From Phenylobacterium sp. (GTDB lineage Bacteria; Pseudomonadota; Alphaproteobacteria; Caulobacterales; Caulobacteraceae), in the NCBI RefSeq assembly GCF_004799515.1, contig NZ_SSMX01000021.1, forward strand, positions 1 to 64,000: a stretch of 64,000 bases of DNA, read 5' to 3'. The notes under the pieces are model-generated. The model ran no database searches. It was given only the letters and a program-made list of their open reading frames with translations, and was not told the origin of the DNA. Both the position numbers and the translations under genes were made by a program. Shown here piece by piece: positions 18,493 to 29,129 of this stretch. How positions within the stretch are numbered: position 1 is the first letter of the stretch; every line of letters starts with the position of its first letter.

Positions 18493-19194
18493 TCAAGCCG
18501 CCGCGACGGCGCCGATTTCCTGCGGGTCGCGCAGCACGTAGCCGCGGCCCCAGACGGTTTCGATGTGATGCTTGCCCTCGGCGGCGGCGGCCAGCTTCTT
18601 GCGCAGCTTGCAGATGAAGACGTCGATGATCTTCAGCTCCGGCTCGTCCATGCCGCCATAGAGGTGGTTGAGGAACATTTCCTTGGTGAGCGTCGTGCCC
18701 TTCCGCAGGGAGAGCAGCTCCAGCATCTGGTATTCCTTGCCGGTCAGGTGCACCCGCAGGCCGTTCACTTCGACGGTCTTGGCGTCGAGGTTGACCAGGA
18801 TGTCGCCGGTCTTGATCACCGACTGGGCGTGGCCCTTGGAGCGGCGGACCACGGCGTGGATGCGCGCCACCAGCTCGTCCTTGTGGAACGGCTTGGTCAT
18901 GTAGTCGTCGGCGCCGCCCGAGAAGGTCTTCACCTTCGTGTCGATCTCGGCCGAGCCGGACAGGATCATGATCGGGGTGTTGATCTTGCCGACGCGCAGG
19001 GTGCGCAGGACGTCCATGCCGCTCATGTCGGGCAGGTTCAGATCCAGCAGGATCAGGTCGTAGTCGTAAATTTTGCCAAGATCGACGCCTTCCTCACCGA
19101 GATCGGTGGTGTAGACGTTGAAGCCCTCCGACTTGAGCATCAGTTCGATGCTCTGCGCGGTGGCGCTGTCGTCTTCTATCAACAGTACCCGCAT
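18493..19194 (-). CDS. ctrA: cell-cycle master response regulator CtrA
   Basis: The 233-residue OmpR-type regulator has a receiver with phospho-site D51 ([14 protein letters not shown]), K in [19 protein letters not shown], and a winged-helix domain ([56 protein letters not shown]). It ends in AAA-like residues (VAAA), as expected for ClpXP turnover at the cell cycle. In Caulobacterales it silences the replication origin and activates flagellar, division and methylation genes. Its upstream region has many GANTC and TTAA motifs, consistent with CcrM-sensitive and autoregulated promoters. Confidence 0.97.
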   Translation of the reverse strand: MRVLLIEDDSATAQSIELMLKSEGFNVYTTDLGEEGVDLGKIYDYDLILLDLNLPDMSGMDVLRTLRVGKINTPIMILSGSAEIDTKVKTFSGGADDYMTKPFHKDELVARIHAVVRRSKGHAQSVIKTGDILVNLDAKTVEVNGLRVHLTGKEYQMLELLSLRKGTTLTKEMFLNHLYGGMDEPELKIIDVFICKLRKKLAAAAEGKHHIETVWGRGYVLRDPQEIGAVAAA

Positions 19195-19420
19195 ATCGCT
19201 CTCCCAGTGCGTCCCCGCGTGGCCCGCGAATTCAGAGAATCCGCCCCAAACCTCGCCGTTAACCTGCCCAAGAGTTAATTTAAGACTGGTTAATCGGGAG
19301 TATCGGCCCAGGAAGAATCGTTAATCCGATGCGGATTCGGCAGCAAGAGTCGCAGGGTAGCCAACGAGTCGCAGGGGCGTTGAATCTTTTGTGATTGGAC
19401 AGTTAGGCCGAACCGGCGGG
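19195..19420 (-). promoter_or_regulatory. ctrA promoter region with GANTC and TTAA clusters
   Basis: The stretch holds six GANTC sites (starting near 19237, 19315, 19334, 19347, 19366 and 19383), the CcrM methylation target, and five TTAA tetramers between 19259 and 19324. One pair reads TTAACCAGTCTTAA on the ctrA strand, close to the CtrA box TTAA-N7-TTAA but with a 6-bp gap. In Caulobacter, ctrA P1 is repressed by full methylation and CtrA controls its own promoters; the same logic is likely here. Confidence 0.65.
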
Positions 19421-19502
19421 TTTGCGGGCGCCGCCGGAACAGGGCTTGGCCCGCAGCCGTTTGATCCCCAGATTCAAGCTGTCGGCGATGTCGGGAGGAT
19501 GC

Positions 19503-20318
19503 ATGCGCGGTGGGTTCAAGCCCCTGGAAGGGCAAGTGATTATCGTTACCGGAGCAGCGTCCGGCCTGGGCCTTGAGGCCGCGCGGCTGGCGGCCAAGGC
19601 GGGCGCGGCCGTCGTGCTGGCGGCTGGCGACGACCAGGCGGTGCGCGCAGTCTGCGCCGAGCTTGGCCAGTCCGGCGGCCGGGTCCATCCGGTGGCGGCC
19701 GACGCGGCGTCCGAGGCGGGCTGCGACCGTGTGGCGCGTGCGACCGCGGCGCGGTTCGGGCGCATCGACAGCTGGATCGAGGCCGGCGGCGGGGAAGCCG
19801 CCCTGGCTCACGCCGCCAAGGCGCTCTCTCTGCACCTGGGCGAACGCGACGAGCCGACCGCCCTCGTGGGCTTCGGCCGGCGCATGGGCCGTGCGGCGCG
19901 CGGCGAGCTGCGCCAGGCCAAGGGCCGTATCGCCGCGACCCTGATCCGCCTGCCGCGGGACTGGCGGCCCGACAGCCCGGCCAAGGCCGCGGCCCAAGCG
20001 GCGCTGCACGCGGTCGCCAGGCCGATGGGCTCCATGGCCGTGGCCGCCAAAGGCCAGCGGCTGAGCACTGTCACCGCGGCGCGCAAGCATCCCGGCGTGA
20101 TGGCGGGGCTGGGCGTCGGCGTCCTGGCCCTGGCCGGCGTGGCGTTGTGGCTCGGGCGGGGACGGCTGTCCGGTGCGGCGGAGGCGGTGCGTCCGCGGGT
20201 GGCGCGCGCGGTGCGGCCGGCGGTGCTGGGCGCGGTGCGCCGCAGGCCACTGCAGGCGGCGAAGCTGGCGGCGAAACACCCCCGTCAGGCGCTGAAAATC
20301 GCCCGGGCGCTGCGCTGA
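19503..20318 (+). CDS. degenerate SDR-like protein with C-terminal membrane segment
   Basis: The N-terminus (LEGQVIIVTGAASGLGLEAARLAAK) is a clear SDR nucleotide-binding motif, but after about residue 95 the sequence turns into an Ala/Arg-rich region. The SDR catalytic YxxxK motif is absent. A single hydrophobic helix (VMAGLGVGVLALAGVALWLG) lies near residues 200-220, followed by a strongly basic tail. The start at 19503 is supported by GGGAGGA; the track ORF begins further upstream. It lies between ctrA and fliI, divergent from ctrA. It may bind a nucleotide without catalysing a dehydrogenase reaction; function unknown. Confidence 0.65.
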   Translation: MRGGFKPLEGQVIIVTGAASGLGLEAARLAAKAGAAVVLAAGDDQAVRAVCAELGQSGGRVHPVAADAASEAGCDRVARATAARFGRIDSWIEAGGGEAALAHAAKALSLHLGERDEPTALVGFGRRMGRAARGELRQAKGRIAATLIRLPRDWRPDSPAKAAAQAALHAVARPMGSMAVAAKGQRLSTVTAARKHPGVMAGLGVGVLALAGVALWLGRGRLSGAAEAVRPRVARAVRPAVLGAVRRRPLQAAKLAAKHPRQALKIARALR

Positions 20319-20378
20319 TCTTCATGACGCCTTAATCACGTTTGGGCGATGCTGCGGCCCTCAAGTCGAGGGCTGTTC

Positions 20379-21716
20379 GTGAAGAGTCTGGTGGCCGCGG
20401 TCGAGCGGCTCGATCCCCTGACCGTCGCCGGCCGCGTGGCCGCGGTGAACGGCCTCCTGATCGAGGCCCGGGGCGGACTGACCAGGCTCGCCGTCGGCGC
20501 CCGCGCCGAGATCGACCGCCTGGGCGAACGCCCGGTCGCCGCCGAGGTGGTGGGCTTCCGCGACACCCGCGCGCTCCTGATGCCCTTCGGCTCCGTCGAG
20601 GGCGTGGCGCCGGGCGCGGAAATCCGTATCGAGCCGCAGGGCTCGGCGGTGCGCCCCACCAAGGCCTGGCTCGGCCGCATCGTCGACGCCTTTGGCCACC
20701 CCATCGACGGCAAGGGCCCGCTGACCCAGGGGCTCGCCGCCTATCCGCTGCGCGCATCGCCGCCCAGCGCGCACGCCCGCGCCCGGGTGGGCGAGCGGCT
20801 GGACCTGGGCGTCCGCGCCATGAACGTCTTCACCACCTGCTGCCGCGGCCAGCGCCTGGGCGTCTTCGCCGGCTCCGGCGTCGGCAAGTCGGTGCTGCTT
20901 TCCATGCTGGCCAAGAACGCCGACTGCGACGCGGTCGTGGTGGGGCTGATCGGCGAGCGGGGCCGCGAGGTCCGCGAGTTCATCGAGGAGACCCTGGGCG
21001 AAGAAGGCCTGAAGCGCGCCATCGTGGTGGTCGCCACCTCCGACGAGCCGGCGCTGAAGCGCAGGCAGGCCGCCTACATGACCATGGCCATCGCCGAGTA
21101 CCTGCGCGACCAGGACATGGAGGTCCTGTGCCTGATGGACTCGGTCACCCGCTTCGCGATGGCGCAGCGCGAGATCGGTCTGGCCGCCGGCGAACCGCCA
21201 ACGACCAAGGGCTATACGCCGACCGTCTTCACCGAATTGCCGAAACTGCTGGAGCGGGCCGGCCCCGGGCCGATCCGGCCGGACGGCACGCGGGCCGGGC
21301 CGATCACCGGCATCTTCACGGTGCTGGTGGACGGCGACGACCACAACGAGCCGATCGCCGACGCGGTGCGCGGCATCCTCGACGGCCACATCGTCATGGA
21401 GCGCGCCATCGCCGAGCGCGGCCGCTTCCCGGCGATCAATGTCCTGAAGTCGATCAGCCGGACCATGCCCGGCTGCCATAACCCGCAGGAGCGCGAGATC
21501 GTCAAGAACGCCCGCCAGACCTTGTCGGCCTACGCCAACATGGAGGAGCTGATCCGCATCGGCGCCTATCGCACCGGGGCCGACCCGCAGGTCGACCGCG
21601 CCATCAAGCTGAACCCGGCCCTGGAAGCCTTCCTGGGCCAGGACAAGGATGAGGTCACCAGCCTCTCCGCCGGCTTCGAGCGCCTGCACGGCATCCTGAA
21701 CAGCGTGGCCGCATGA
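20379..21716 (+). CDS. fliI: flagellar export ATPase FliI
   Basis: The 445-residue ATPase energises flagellar type III export. Motifs are the Walker [13 protein letters not shown], the strand [13 protein letters not shown], the Walker [26 protein letters not shown], and the F1-beta-like [16 protein letters not shown]. The GTG at 20379 is preceded by GAGGG and gives a length close to Caulobacter FliI; the ATG at 20349 (track) has no clear ribosome-binding site and adds ten residues. The stop overlaps fliJ by ATGA. A lone TTAA lies about 45 bp upstream and may be part of a CtrA-type promoter. Confidence 0.93.
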   Translation: MKSLVAAVERLDPLTVAGRVAAVNGLLIEARGGLTRLAVGARAEIDRLGERPVAAEVVGFRDTRALLMPFGSVEGVAPGAEIRIEPQGSAVRPTKAWLGRIVDAFGHPIDGKGPLTQGLAAYPLRASPPSAHARARVGERLDLGVRAMNVFTTCCRGQRLGVFAGSGVGKSVLLSMLAKNADCDAVVVGLIGERGREVREFIEETLGEEGLKRAIVVVATSDEPALKRRQAAYMTMAIAEYLRDQDMEVLCLMDSVTRFAMAQREIGLAAGEPPTTKGYTPTVFTELPKLLERAGPGPIRPDGTRAGPITGIFTVLVDGDDHNEPIADAVRGILDGHIVMERAIAERGRFPAINVLKSISRTMPGCHNPQEREIVKNARQTLSAYANMEELIRIGAYRTGADPQVDRAIKLNPALEAFLGQDKDEVTSLSAGFERLHGILNSVAA

Positions 21717-22129
21717 GCTGGGCCGACTCCTTGATCAAGCTCTCCACCTATGAAGTCGAGAACCGTCAGCTCCGCCTGACCGAGATCGCCCGCAAGCGCG
21801 CTGACGCCGAGACCCGGCTGCGGGTGCTGATCGCCGAGGGCGAGGCGGAGAGCAAGCGCGCGACCCAGGACGCCGAGGCCGGCTGGTACCACGCGGGCTT
21901 CGCCGCGGGCCTGAAGGTCCGCAAGGCCGCCATCCAGGCCGAGATCGACGCCCTGGAGGCCGAGGAGCGTGGGGCGCGCGAGGCCCTGGCGGAGGCCTTC
22001 GAGGAGCAGAAGAAGTACGAGCAGGTGGCCGAGAACATGCGGGTCGCCCAGGTCAAGGAAACCAACCGCCGCGAGAACGCCGAGCTCGACGAGGTCGGCA
22101 TGCGCGCGGCGAGGCGCCAGGCGAGCTAG
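21713..22129 (+). CDS. fliJ: flagellar export chaperone-like protein FliJ
   Basis: The 138-residue protein is almost entirely charged coiled coil ([30 protein letters not shown] and onward), typical of FliJ, which sits in the FliI hexamer and helps couple ATPase and export gate. It starts within the fliI stop (ATGA), so the two are translationally coupled. Its stop overlaps the convergent DUF4282 gene by 4 bp. Identity rests on position and coiled-coil pattern more than on strong motifs. Confidence 0.85.
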   Translation: MSWADSLIKLSTYEVENRQLRLTEIARKRADAETRLRVLIAEGEAESKRATQDAEAGWYHAGFAAGLKVRKAAIQAEIDALEAEERGAREALAEAFEEQKKYEQVAENMRVAQVKETNRRENAELDEVGMRAARRQAS

Positions 22130-22488
22130 GGCGCGGTGCGCTTGCGCTCGGCGTCGACGTCGGCGCGCAGGACGGCGAGGTCCTCGCTGATCTTGAAGAT
22201 CGCCACGTAGAACTCGCAGAACGAGCGCCACAGCAGGACCAGCGCGCCCATCACCAGCAGGCCGCCGATCACCACCGGGACGGCCAGCAGCAGGCCGAAC
22301 GGGAACGGGTCGCGGATCGCCACGCCCACCGCGGCCCCGATGGTGCCGAAGGCGCCCAGCGCGATCAGCGAGAGGCCCGCCCAATAGATCACGTGGATCA
22401 CCTGGCTGGTCATCAGGTGCTCGAAGGTGAGCAGGTCCCAGAGGACCGCGGAGCCCGCGCCTTTTGGTCGGTTGAGAGGTCGCCGCAT
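22126..22488 (-). CDS. DUF4282 small membrane protein
   Basis: The 120-residue protein opens with LWDLLTFEHLMTSQVIHVIYW and has two hydrophobic helices (LSLIALGAFGTIGAAVGVA and LLLAVPVVIGGLLVMGALVLLW) followed by CEFYVAIFKISEDLAVLR, the pattern of the DUF4282 family. The start at 22488 follows GGGAAACGG; the longer track ORF adds an implausible N-terminus. Function is unknown. It sits between flagellar genes but has no evident link to motility. Confidence 0.75.
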   Translation of the reverse strand: MRRPLNRPKGAGSAVLWDLLTFEHLMTSQVIHVIYWAGLSLIALGAFGTIGAAVGVAIRDPFPFGLLLAVPVVIGGLLVMGALVLLWRSFCEFYVAIFKISEDLAVLRADVDAERKRTAP

Positions 22489-22574
22489 CCGTTTCCCAAG
22501 ACTCGTCCGGAGCTTCGCGCGGCTCCGGCTCGCACCGCTACCAGCCTGGGCGGGCGGCGGCAATGGCGGCCGGT

Positions 22575-23474
22575 TCAGCCCGGCAGCTTGACGCCGGCCT
22601 CTTCGGAGAGTGGGTCAGCCGCGGCCGGGCTGCGGGCGACAGCCGCCCGCAGCATCACCGCGCCGGCGTAGGTGACCACCACGACCACGCCCCAGCGGAG
22701 CCACTCCAGCGGCAGGGACTTCACGACCAGCGCGGCGATCAGCACCGCCGGGATACCGCCGAGCGCCATGCCAAGGACGAGGCGAAGGTCGAGCGGCCGG
22801 GCCGAGACGATCCTCGCGCCGCTGGTCACCATCAGCAGCGCCGCCGAACCCATCATGATCGGGAAGGCCGCCCGCGGGTCCATGCCCAAGAGGCTGACCA
22901 GGATCAGGGTCGGCGCGAAGTTGCCGACGCCCAGGTTCATGAGGCTCCCGAACACGAAGCTCGCGGCGACCACCAGGGCGAAGGCGAGCGGCGGCAGGCT
23001 GGTGGCGACGCCGCCGTGCGGCATCAGGCCCAGGTTGGAAAGCGTGAAGCTGGCTGCGGCGATCAGCAAGCCAAGGCCCATGGTCGCGCGGATCGGGGTG
23101 ATCGGCAGGCGCGCCCCCACCGAGACGCCCAGCACCGCGCCAGCCACGGAGGCGCCGATGGAGAGGCCGAGCAGCAGCGGATCCACCTGCACCGAGGTGA
23201 TGAACACGAACCCTTCCGTGGCCGCGGCCAGGGCGTAGCCGGAGATCATGGTCGCCGGGATCAGCTCATCCGGCACGCGGCGGCGGAACTTGAAATAGGC
23301 GGTGGTGGGCGCGAAGCAGCCGATGCCGAGGGCGTCGAAGAAGCTGGTCACCGCGCTTAAGGCCACGCCCTCCAGCGACGGCGCGGCCGGACGGCGGCGC
23401 AACGCCAGCCCGAGCGCCACGGCGAAGACCGCGCTGGCCACGCCCAGGGCGGTGAGGAGGAGGATCAGGATCAT
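22575..23474 (-). CDS. TauE/SafE-family membrane permease
   Basis: The 299-residue protein has about eight hydrophobic helices in the two-fold arrangement of sulfite/organosulfonate exporters (TauE/SafE), with typical segments GIGCFAPTTAYFKFRRRVPDELIPATM and LNLGVGNFAPTLILVSLLGMDPRAAFPIMMGSAAL. Substrates of the family include sulfoacetate, sulfite and related anions; none can be assigned here. The start at 23474 was chosen because it opens directly with the first membrane helix. It interrupts the flagellar cluster, between fliJ and flhA. Confidence 0.85.
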   Translation of the reverse strand: MILILLLTALGVASAVFAVALGLALRRRPAAPSLEGVALSAVTSFFDALGIGCFAPTTAYFKFRRRVPDELIPATMISGYALAAATEGFVFITSVQVDPLLLGLSIGASVAGAVLGVSVGARLPITPIRATMGLGLLIAAASFTLSNLGLMPHGGVATSLPPLAFALVVAASFVFGSLMNLGVGNFAPTLILVSLLGMDPRAAFPIMMGSAALLMVTSGARIVSARPLDLRLVLGMALGGIPAVLIAALVVKSLPLEWLRWGVVVVVTYAGAVMLRAAVARSPAAADPLSEEAGVKLPG

Positions 23475-23565
23475 GCCGGCTCTTCGGGCCCCCGCGCGGC
23501 GCAAGCCTCGACGGTAGCCTAAGGCTGGATGTCCGCACGGGATTTCTTGCGGGGCCGCGCCGGCG

Positions 23566-25662
23566 TCAGATCTGGCCGACGGTCTTCAGCTTGGCGCGGG
23601 GATGGACCTCGTTCTGGCTCATCACCGGGGTCTGGCCGCGGAAGCGCTCGATGATCGAACGGACATAGGGGCGGATGGTCGGGCTGGTCAGCAGCACCGG
23701 GCTGTCGCCGGAGAGGGCGGCGCGTTCGAACACCTCGCGGATGCCGCGCACGAAGTCCTGCAGGCGCGAGGGGGCGAGCGCCAGCTGCTTGTCGTCGCCC
23801 TGGCCCACAAGGCTGTCGGCGAAGGCGTTCTCCCACTCCGGCGTCAGGGTGACGATGGGCAGGGCGCCGTCGTCGCCGCGGTAGGCGAAGGAGAGCTGGC
23901 GGGCCAGGCGCGCGCGCACCTGCTCGACCAGCATGGTCACCGAGGTGGTGTGCGGCGCGGCCTCGCCGATGCCTTCCAGAATGGCCGGCAGGTCGCGGAT
24001 CGAGACGCGCTCGCGCAGCAGCGACTGCAGCACGCGCTGGATGGTGGTGGCCGTGACCACCGCGGGGACCAGGTCGTCCACCAGCTTCTTCTGCTCGGCG
24101 GGCAGGTCCTTCAGGAGTTTCTGGACTTCCGCATAGGAGAGCAGGTCCGGCATGTTCTCCTTGAGGATCTCGGTCAGATGGGTGGTCAGGACCGTGGCCG
24201 GATCGACGATGGTGTAGCCGCGGAAGGTGGCTTCCTCGCGCAGGTTCTCGTCCACCCAGGTGGCGGGCAGGCCGAAGGCGGGCTCCTTCACGTGCTCGCC
24301 GGGCAGGTCCACCTGGCCGCCGCGCGGGTCCATGGCCATCATGTGGCCCAGGCGCACCTCGCCGGCCCCGGCCTCCATCTCCTTGATGCGGATGCAGTAG
24401 CCCTGCGAGGGCAGGCGCATGTTGTCGAGGATCCGCACGCTCGGCATGACGAAGCCGTAGTCGGCGGCCAGCGTCTTGCGCAGCGCCTTGATCTGGTCGG
24501 TGAGCCGGCGGCCCTCCAAGTCGTTGATCAGGCCCAGCAGGCCATAGCCCAGCTCGATCTTGATCTCGTCGATGGCCAGCGTCTGGGTGATCGGCTCGTC
24601 GGCCGGCGCCGCCTCGGCGGGCTTCATCTCGACCGGCGGCGGCTCCTTGGACTTCTGCGAGCGCCGCCAGGCCAGGGTCCCCGCGCCCAGCGAGATGGCG
24701 GCGAACGGGATGATCGGCATGCCCGGCACGACAGCGATGACACCGGCGGCGGCGGCCACCATGCCCAACGCCACCGGGTTCATGGCCAGCTGGGTGACCA
24801 GCGCCTTGTCCGCCGAGCCCTCGACCCCGGACTTGGAGACCAGGAAGCCCGCGGCGATGGAGATGATCAGCGCCGGGATCTGGCTCACCAGGCCGTCGCC
24901 GATGGTCATGATGGTGTAGGTCGAAGCCGCCGTGGCGATCGGCACGTGATGCTGCAGCACCCCGATCAGGATGCCGCCGATGATGTTGATGGCCACGATG
25001 ATCAGGCCGGCGACCGCGTCGCCGCGCACGAATTTCGACGCGCCGTCCATGGCGCCGAAGAAGGTCGACTCCTGCTCGAGGTCCTTGCGGCGCTGCTTGG
25101 CCGTGGTCTCGTCGATCAGACCGGCCGACAGGTCGGCGTCGATGGCCATCTGCTTGCCCGGCATGGAGTCCAGGGTGAAGCGCGCCGCCACTTCCGCGAT
25201 CCGGCCGGAGCCCTTGGTGATGACCACGAAGTTCACGATCACCAGGATCGCGAAGACGATGATGCCGATGACGTAGTTGCCGCCCATCATCAGGCGGCCG
25301 AAGGATTCGATGATGTGGCCAGCCCCGTGCACGCCCTCGTGGCCATGGCCGAGGATCAGGCGGGTCGAGGCGATGCCCAGCGCCAGTCGATAGAGGGTGG
25401 TGACCAGCAGCACCATCGGGAAGCCGGTGAACTCCAGCGGCTTCTTGATGAGCAGCGAGGTCATCAGGATCAGCACGGCGCTGGTGATCGAGATCGACAG
25501 CAGCAGGTCCAGCAGGAACGCCGGGATCGGCAGGATCAACAGGACGACGATGCCGACGACGCCCAGCGCGAGCGCCACCTCGCCGCGCGCGACCCAACCC
25601 AGCATCTCGCGGGCGCTGGGGGCCTCGCCAGGCCTGGACGAAGGAAGGGACGCGTCAGCCAT
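23566..25662 (-). CDS. flhA: flagellar type III export gate protein FlhA
   Basis: The 698-residue protein has eight membrane helices in the N-terminal half and a large cytoplasmic domain. Landmarks are LLSISITSAVLILMTSLLIKKPLEFTGFP, the FHIPEP-type loop region KQMAIDADLSAGLIDE, and GYGLLGLIND with a C-terminal export-substrate platform. FlhA forms the inner-membrane ring receiving subunits for export. It is the last gene of the fliF-led run, 12 bp after flbD, and is expected to depend on CtrA through that operon. Confidence 0.96.
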   Translation of the reverse strand: MADASLPSSRPGEAPSAREMLGWVARGEVALALGVVGIVVLLILPIPAFLLDLLLSISITSAVLILMTSLLIKKPLEFTGFPMVLLVTTLYRLALGIASTRLILGHGHEGVHGAGHIIESFGRLMMGGNYVIGIIVFAILVIVNFVVITKGSGRIAEVAARFTLDSMPGKQMAIDADLSAGLIDETTAKQRRKDLEQESTFFGAMDGASKFVRGDAVAGLIIVAINIIGGILIGVLQHHVPIATAASTYTIMTIGDGLVSQIPALIISIAAGFLVSKSGVEGSADKALVTQLAMNPVALGMVAAAAGVIAVVPGMPIIPFAAISLGAGTLAWRRSQKSKEPPPVEMKPAEAAPADEPITQTLAIDEIKIELGYGLLGLINDLEGRRLTDQIKALRKTLAADYGFVMPSVRILDNMRLPSQGYCIRIKEMEAGAGEVRLGHMMAMDPRGGQVDLPGEHVKEPAFGLPATWVDENLREEATFRGYTIVDPATVLTTHLTEILKENMPDLLSYAEVQKLLKDLPAEQKKLVDDLVPAVVTATTIQRVLQSLLRERVSIRDLPAILEGIGEAAPHTTSVTMLVEQVRARLARQLSFAYRGDDGALPIVTLTPEWENAFADSLVGQGDDKQLALAPSRLQDFVRGIREVFERAALSGDSPVLLTSPTIRPYVRSIIERFRGQTPVMSQNEVHPRAKLKTVGQI

Positions 25663-25674
25663 CGTGCTCAGTCA

Positions 25675-27045
<1,371 letters not shown>

Positions 27046-27071
27046 GGCTCTTCTCCCTCAGACGGCGGCTC

Positions 27072-27422
27072 TTAAGCCTGCGCGTCGCCGTCCTTGATGA
27101 TTTCCGTCATGGTCACGCCCAGCCGCTCGTCGACGATCACGACCTCGCCGCGCGCCACCAGGCGGTTGTTCACATAGATGTCGATGGCCTCGCCGACCTT
27201 GCGGTCGAGCTCCAGCACGCTGCCTTGGCCGAGCTGCAGCAGCTGGGCGACCGACAGGCTGGCGCGGCCGAGGACCGCGGAGATGTTCACCGGCACGTCG
27301 AAGACCGGCGCCAGGTCGGTGGCGGTCTTTTCCTCGTCGCCCAGGATTTCGGGCAGGGCGCCGTCGCCGGCGGCGAACTCGTCGAGCTTCAGCTCTTCGG
27401 TTGTGTCGGGGGTTTCGGACAT
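27072..27422 (-). CDS. fliN: flagellar motor switch protein FliN
   Basis: The 116-residue protein has a variable acidic N-terminus (about 1-40) and a C-terminal SpoA domain (VFDVPVNISAVLGRASLSVAQLLQLGQGSVLELDRKVGEAIDIYVNNRLVARGEVVIVDERLGV), the core of the cytoplasmic C-ring. It works with FliG and FliM in torque and switching. The gene lies between flbE/fliH and flbD, as in Caulobacter. fliM is not in the window. Confidence 0.95.
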   Translation of the reverse strand: MSETPDTTEELKLDEFAAGDGALPEILGDEEKTATDLAPVFDVPVNISAVLGRASLSVAQLLQLGQGSVLELDRKVGEAIDIYVNNRLVARGEVVIVDERLGVTMTEIIKDGDAQA

Positions 27423-27430
27423 GGCGGCTC

Positions 27431-28099
27431 TTAGCTTCCTTGGGCGTCAGGGGCAGGCGCGCCCGGGATCAGGGGTTCGGCGTGCAGGCCCTCGGCGGCC
27501 AGGGCCGCGTGCAGGGCCTGGGAGACGCGCTCGGCGGCGGCGGCGGGGTCGAAGCTCGCCGAGCCGTCGCCGAAGTCGAGGGTGAAGGCGTTGGCGCCCA
27601 GGGCCGGGCTCACGCGCACCTGCACGGCACCGGGGAAGCCGATGGCCTGGGCGGTCTCGTCCAGAGCCGCCTGCAGGCCCTGGGCCAGCTCGGCGTCGGC
27701 GGAGACGATCAGGCGCGGGGCGGCCTCGATCTCGCGAGCCAGGGCCTCGAGGGCTGCGCGGACCGGGGCCTGGGGAGCGGCGTCGAGGGCGGCGCCGGCG
27801 ATGGCGCGGCCGCAGGCGAGCGCCAGCTCCGCGGAGCCGACGCGGTGGTCATGGGCGACGCCGGCCAGGCTGGGCAGGGCCTGCTGGACCACGTGGGCGA
27901 TGACGGCCAGGGCCTCGGCCTGGCGGTTGGCGACGCTGGCCATGGCGCGGGCCTCGCCGGCCGCCTCGGAGGCGCGGCGGATCTGCTCGACCTCGTCGGT
28001 GGTGTAGGTGCGCTTGGGCCGCGGCGCGGCCGCGATCACCCGCCCGGTGGCCTCGAACACCGTGTCGAACTTGAATTTCTCGAGGGGCTCACCGGTCAT
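27431..28099 (-). CDS. flbE: FliH-like export ATPase regulator (FlbE type)
   Basis: The 222-residue protein occupies the Caulobacter flbE/fliH position between fliG and fliN. It opens EPLEKFKFDTVFEA, has a charged central helix, and a C-terminal region with VSPALGANAFTLDFGDGSA reminiscent of FliH and V-type E subunits. FliH holds the FliI ATPase in check and docks it on the C-ring. The start overlaps the fliG stop by one base. Alanine-rich composition makes the motif evidence weak; assignment rests mostly on operon position. Confidence 0.8.
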   Translation of the reverse strand: MTGEPLEKFKFDTVFEATGRVIAAAPRPKRTYTTDEVEQIRRASEAAGEARAMASVANRQAEALAVIAHVVQQALPSLAGVAHDHRVGSAELALACGRAIAGAALDAAPQAPVRAALEALAREIEAAPRLIVSADAELAQGLQAALDETAQAIGFPGAVQVRVSPALGANAFTLDFGDGSASFDPAAAAERVSQALHAALAAEGLHAEPLIPGAPAPDAQGS

Positions 28100-29127
28100 C
28101 AGTACACCAGCTCGTCATCGTCGCCGCCGGCGCCGACCAGGACGATCTCGCCCTTGTTGGCCAGGTCCTTGGCGGCCTGCACCATGGCCATCTGCGCCTG
28201 CTCGACCTCGCGCAGGCGGACCGGGCCCATGGTCTCCATGTCCTCGCGCATGATCTTGGCGGCGCGCTCGCTCATGTTGGAGAAGAACATGTCGCGCAGC
28301 CCGTCGGAGGCGCCCTTCAGCGCCAGCGCCAGCTGGTCCTTCTCCACCGTGCGCAGCAGGGTCTGCACGCCGCCCGGATCGAGCTTGTTGAGGTCCTCGA
28401 AGACGAACATCAGGGCCCGGATGCGCTCGGCGGCCTCGCGGTTGCGCTCTTCCAGGGCGGTGATGAAGCGGGTCTCGGTTTGGCGGTCGAAGGCGTTGAA
28501 GATGTCGGCCATCATCTCGTGGCTGTCGCGCTTCGACGTGCGCGCCAGGTTCGACATGAATTCGGTGCGCAGGGTCTGTTCGATCTTGTCGAGGATCTCG
28601 CGCTGCACCGGCTCCATGCGCAGCATGCGGGTGACGCACTCCAGCGCGAAGTCCTCGGGCAGGCAGGTGAGCACGCGCGCGGCGTGCTCGGATTTGATCT
28701 TCGACAGCACCACCGCGACGGTCTGCGGGTATTCGTTCTTCAGGTAGTTGGCGAGCACGGCCTCGTTCACGTTGCCGAGCTTGTCCCACATGGTGCGACC
28801 CGCCGGACCGCGGATCTCCTCCATCAGGCTGTCGACCTTGTCGCCGGGCATGATCGAGGCCAGCAGCTTCTGGGTCAGCTCCACCGAGCCGGTGATCGCG
28901 CCGCCGCCCATGCCGGAGACGAACTCGACCAGCAGGTCCTCCACCACCGCGGCGGTGACCTGGCCGAGGCCGGCCATGGCCTGGGAGATCACCTTGATCT
29001 CCTCCTCCTCCAGGCCGCGCCAGACGCTGGCGTGGTCCTCGCCCAGCGCCAACAGCACCACCGCGGCCTTTTCGGGTCCGGTCAGCTTGGCGGCGTCGGC
29101 GACGCCTTTCATCTTAGGAGCGGCCAT
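28099..29127 (-). CDS. fliG: flagellar motor switch protein FliG
   Basis: The 342-residue protein has the three alpha-helical domains of FliG: an N-terminal domain bound by FliF ([23 protein letters not shown]), a middle domain with [22 protein letters not shown] (near the EHPQ motif), and the C-terminal torque domain ([42 protein letters not shown]). It interacts with stator MotA. It follows fliF by two bases and overlaps the FliH-like gene. Confidence 0.96.
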   Translation of the reverse strand: MAAPKMKGVADAAKLTGPEKAAVVLLALGEDHASVWRGLEEEEIKVISQAMAGLGQVTAAVVEDLLVEFVSGMGGGAITGSVELTQKLLASIMPGDKVDSLMEEIRGPAGRTMWDKLGNVNEAVLANYLKNEYPQTVAVVLSKIKSEHAARVLTCLPEDFALECVTRMLRMEPVQREILDKIEQTLRTEFMSNLARTSKRDSHEMMADIFNAFDRQTETRFITALEERNREAAERIRALMFVFEDLNKLDPGGVQTLLRTVEKDQLALALKGASDGLRDMFFSNMSERAAKIMREDMETMGPVRLREVEQAQMAMVQAAKDLANKGEIVLVGAGGDDDELVY

Positions 29128-29129
29128 GG

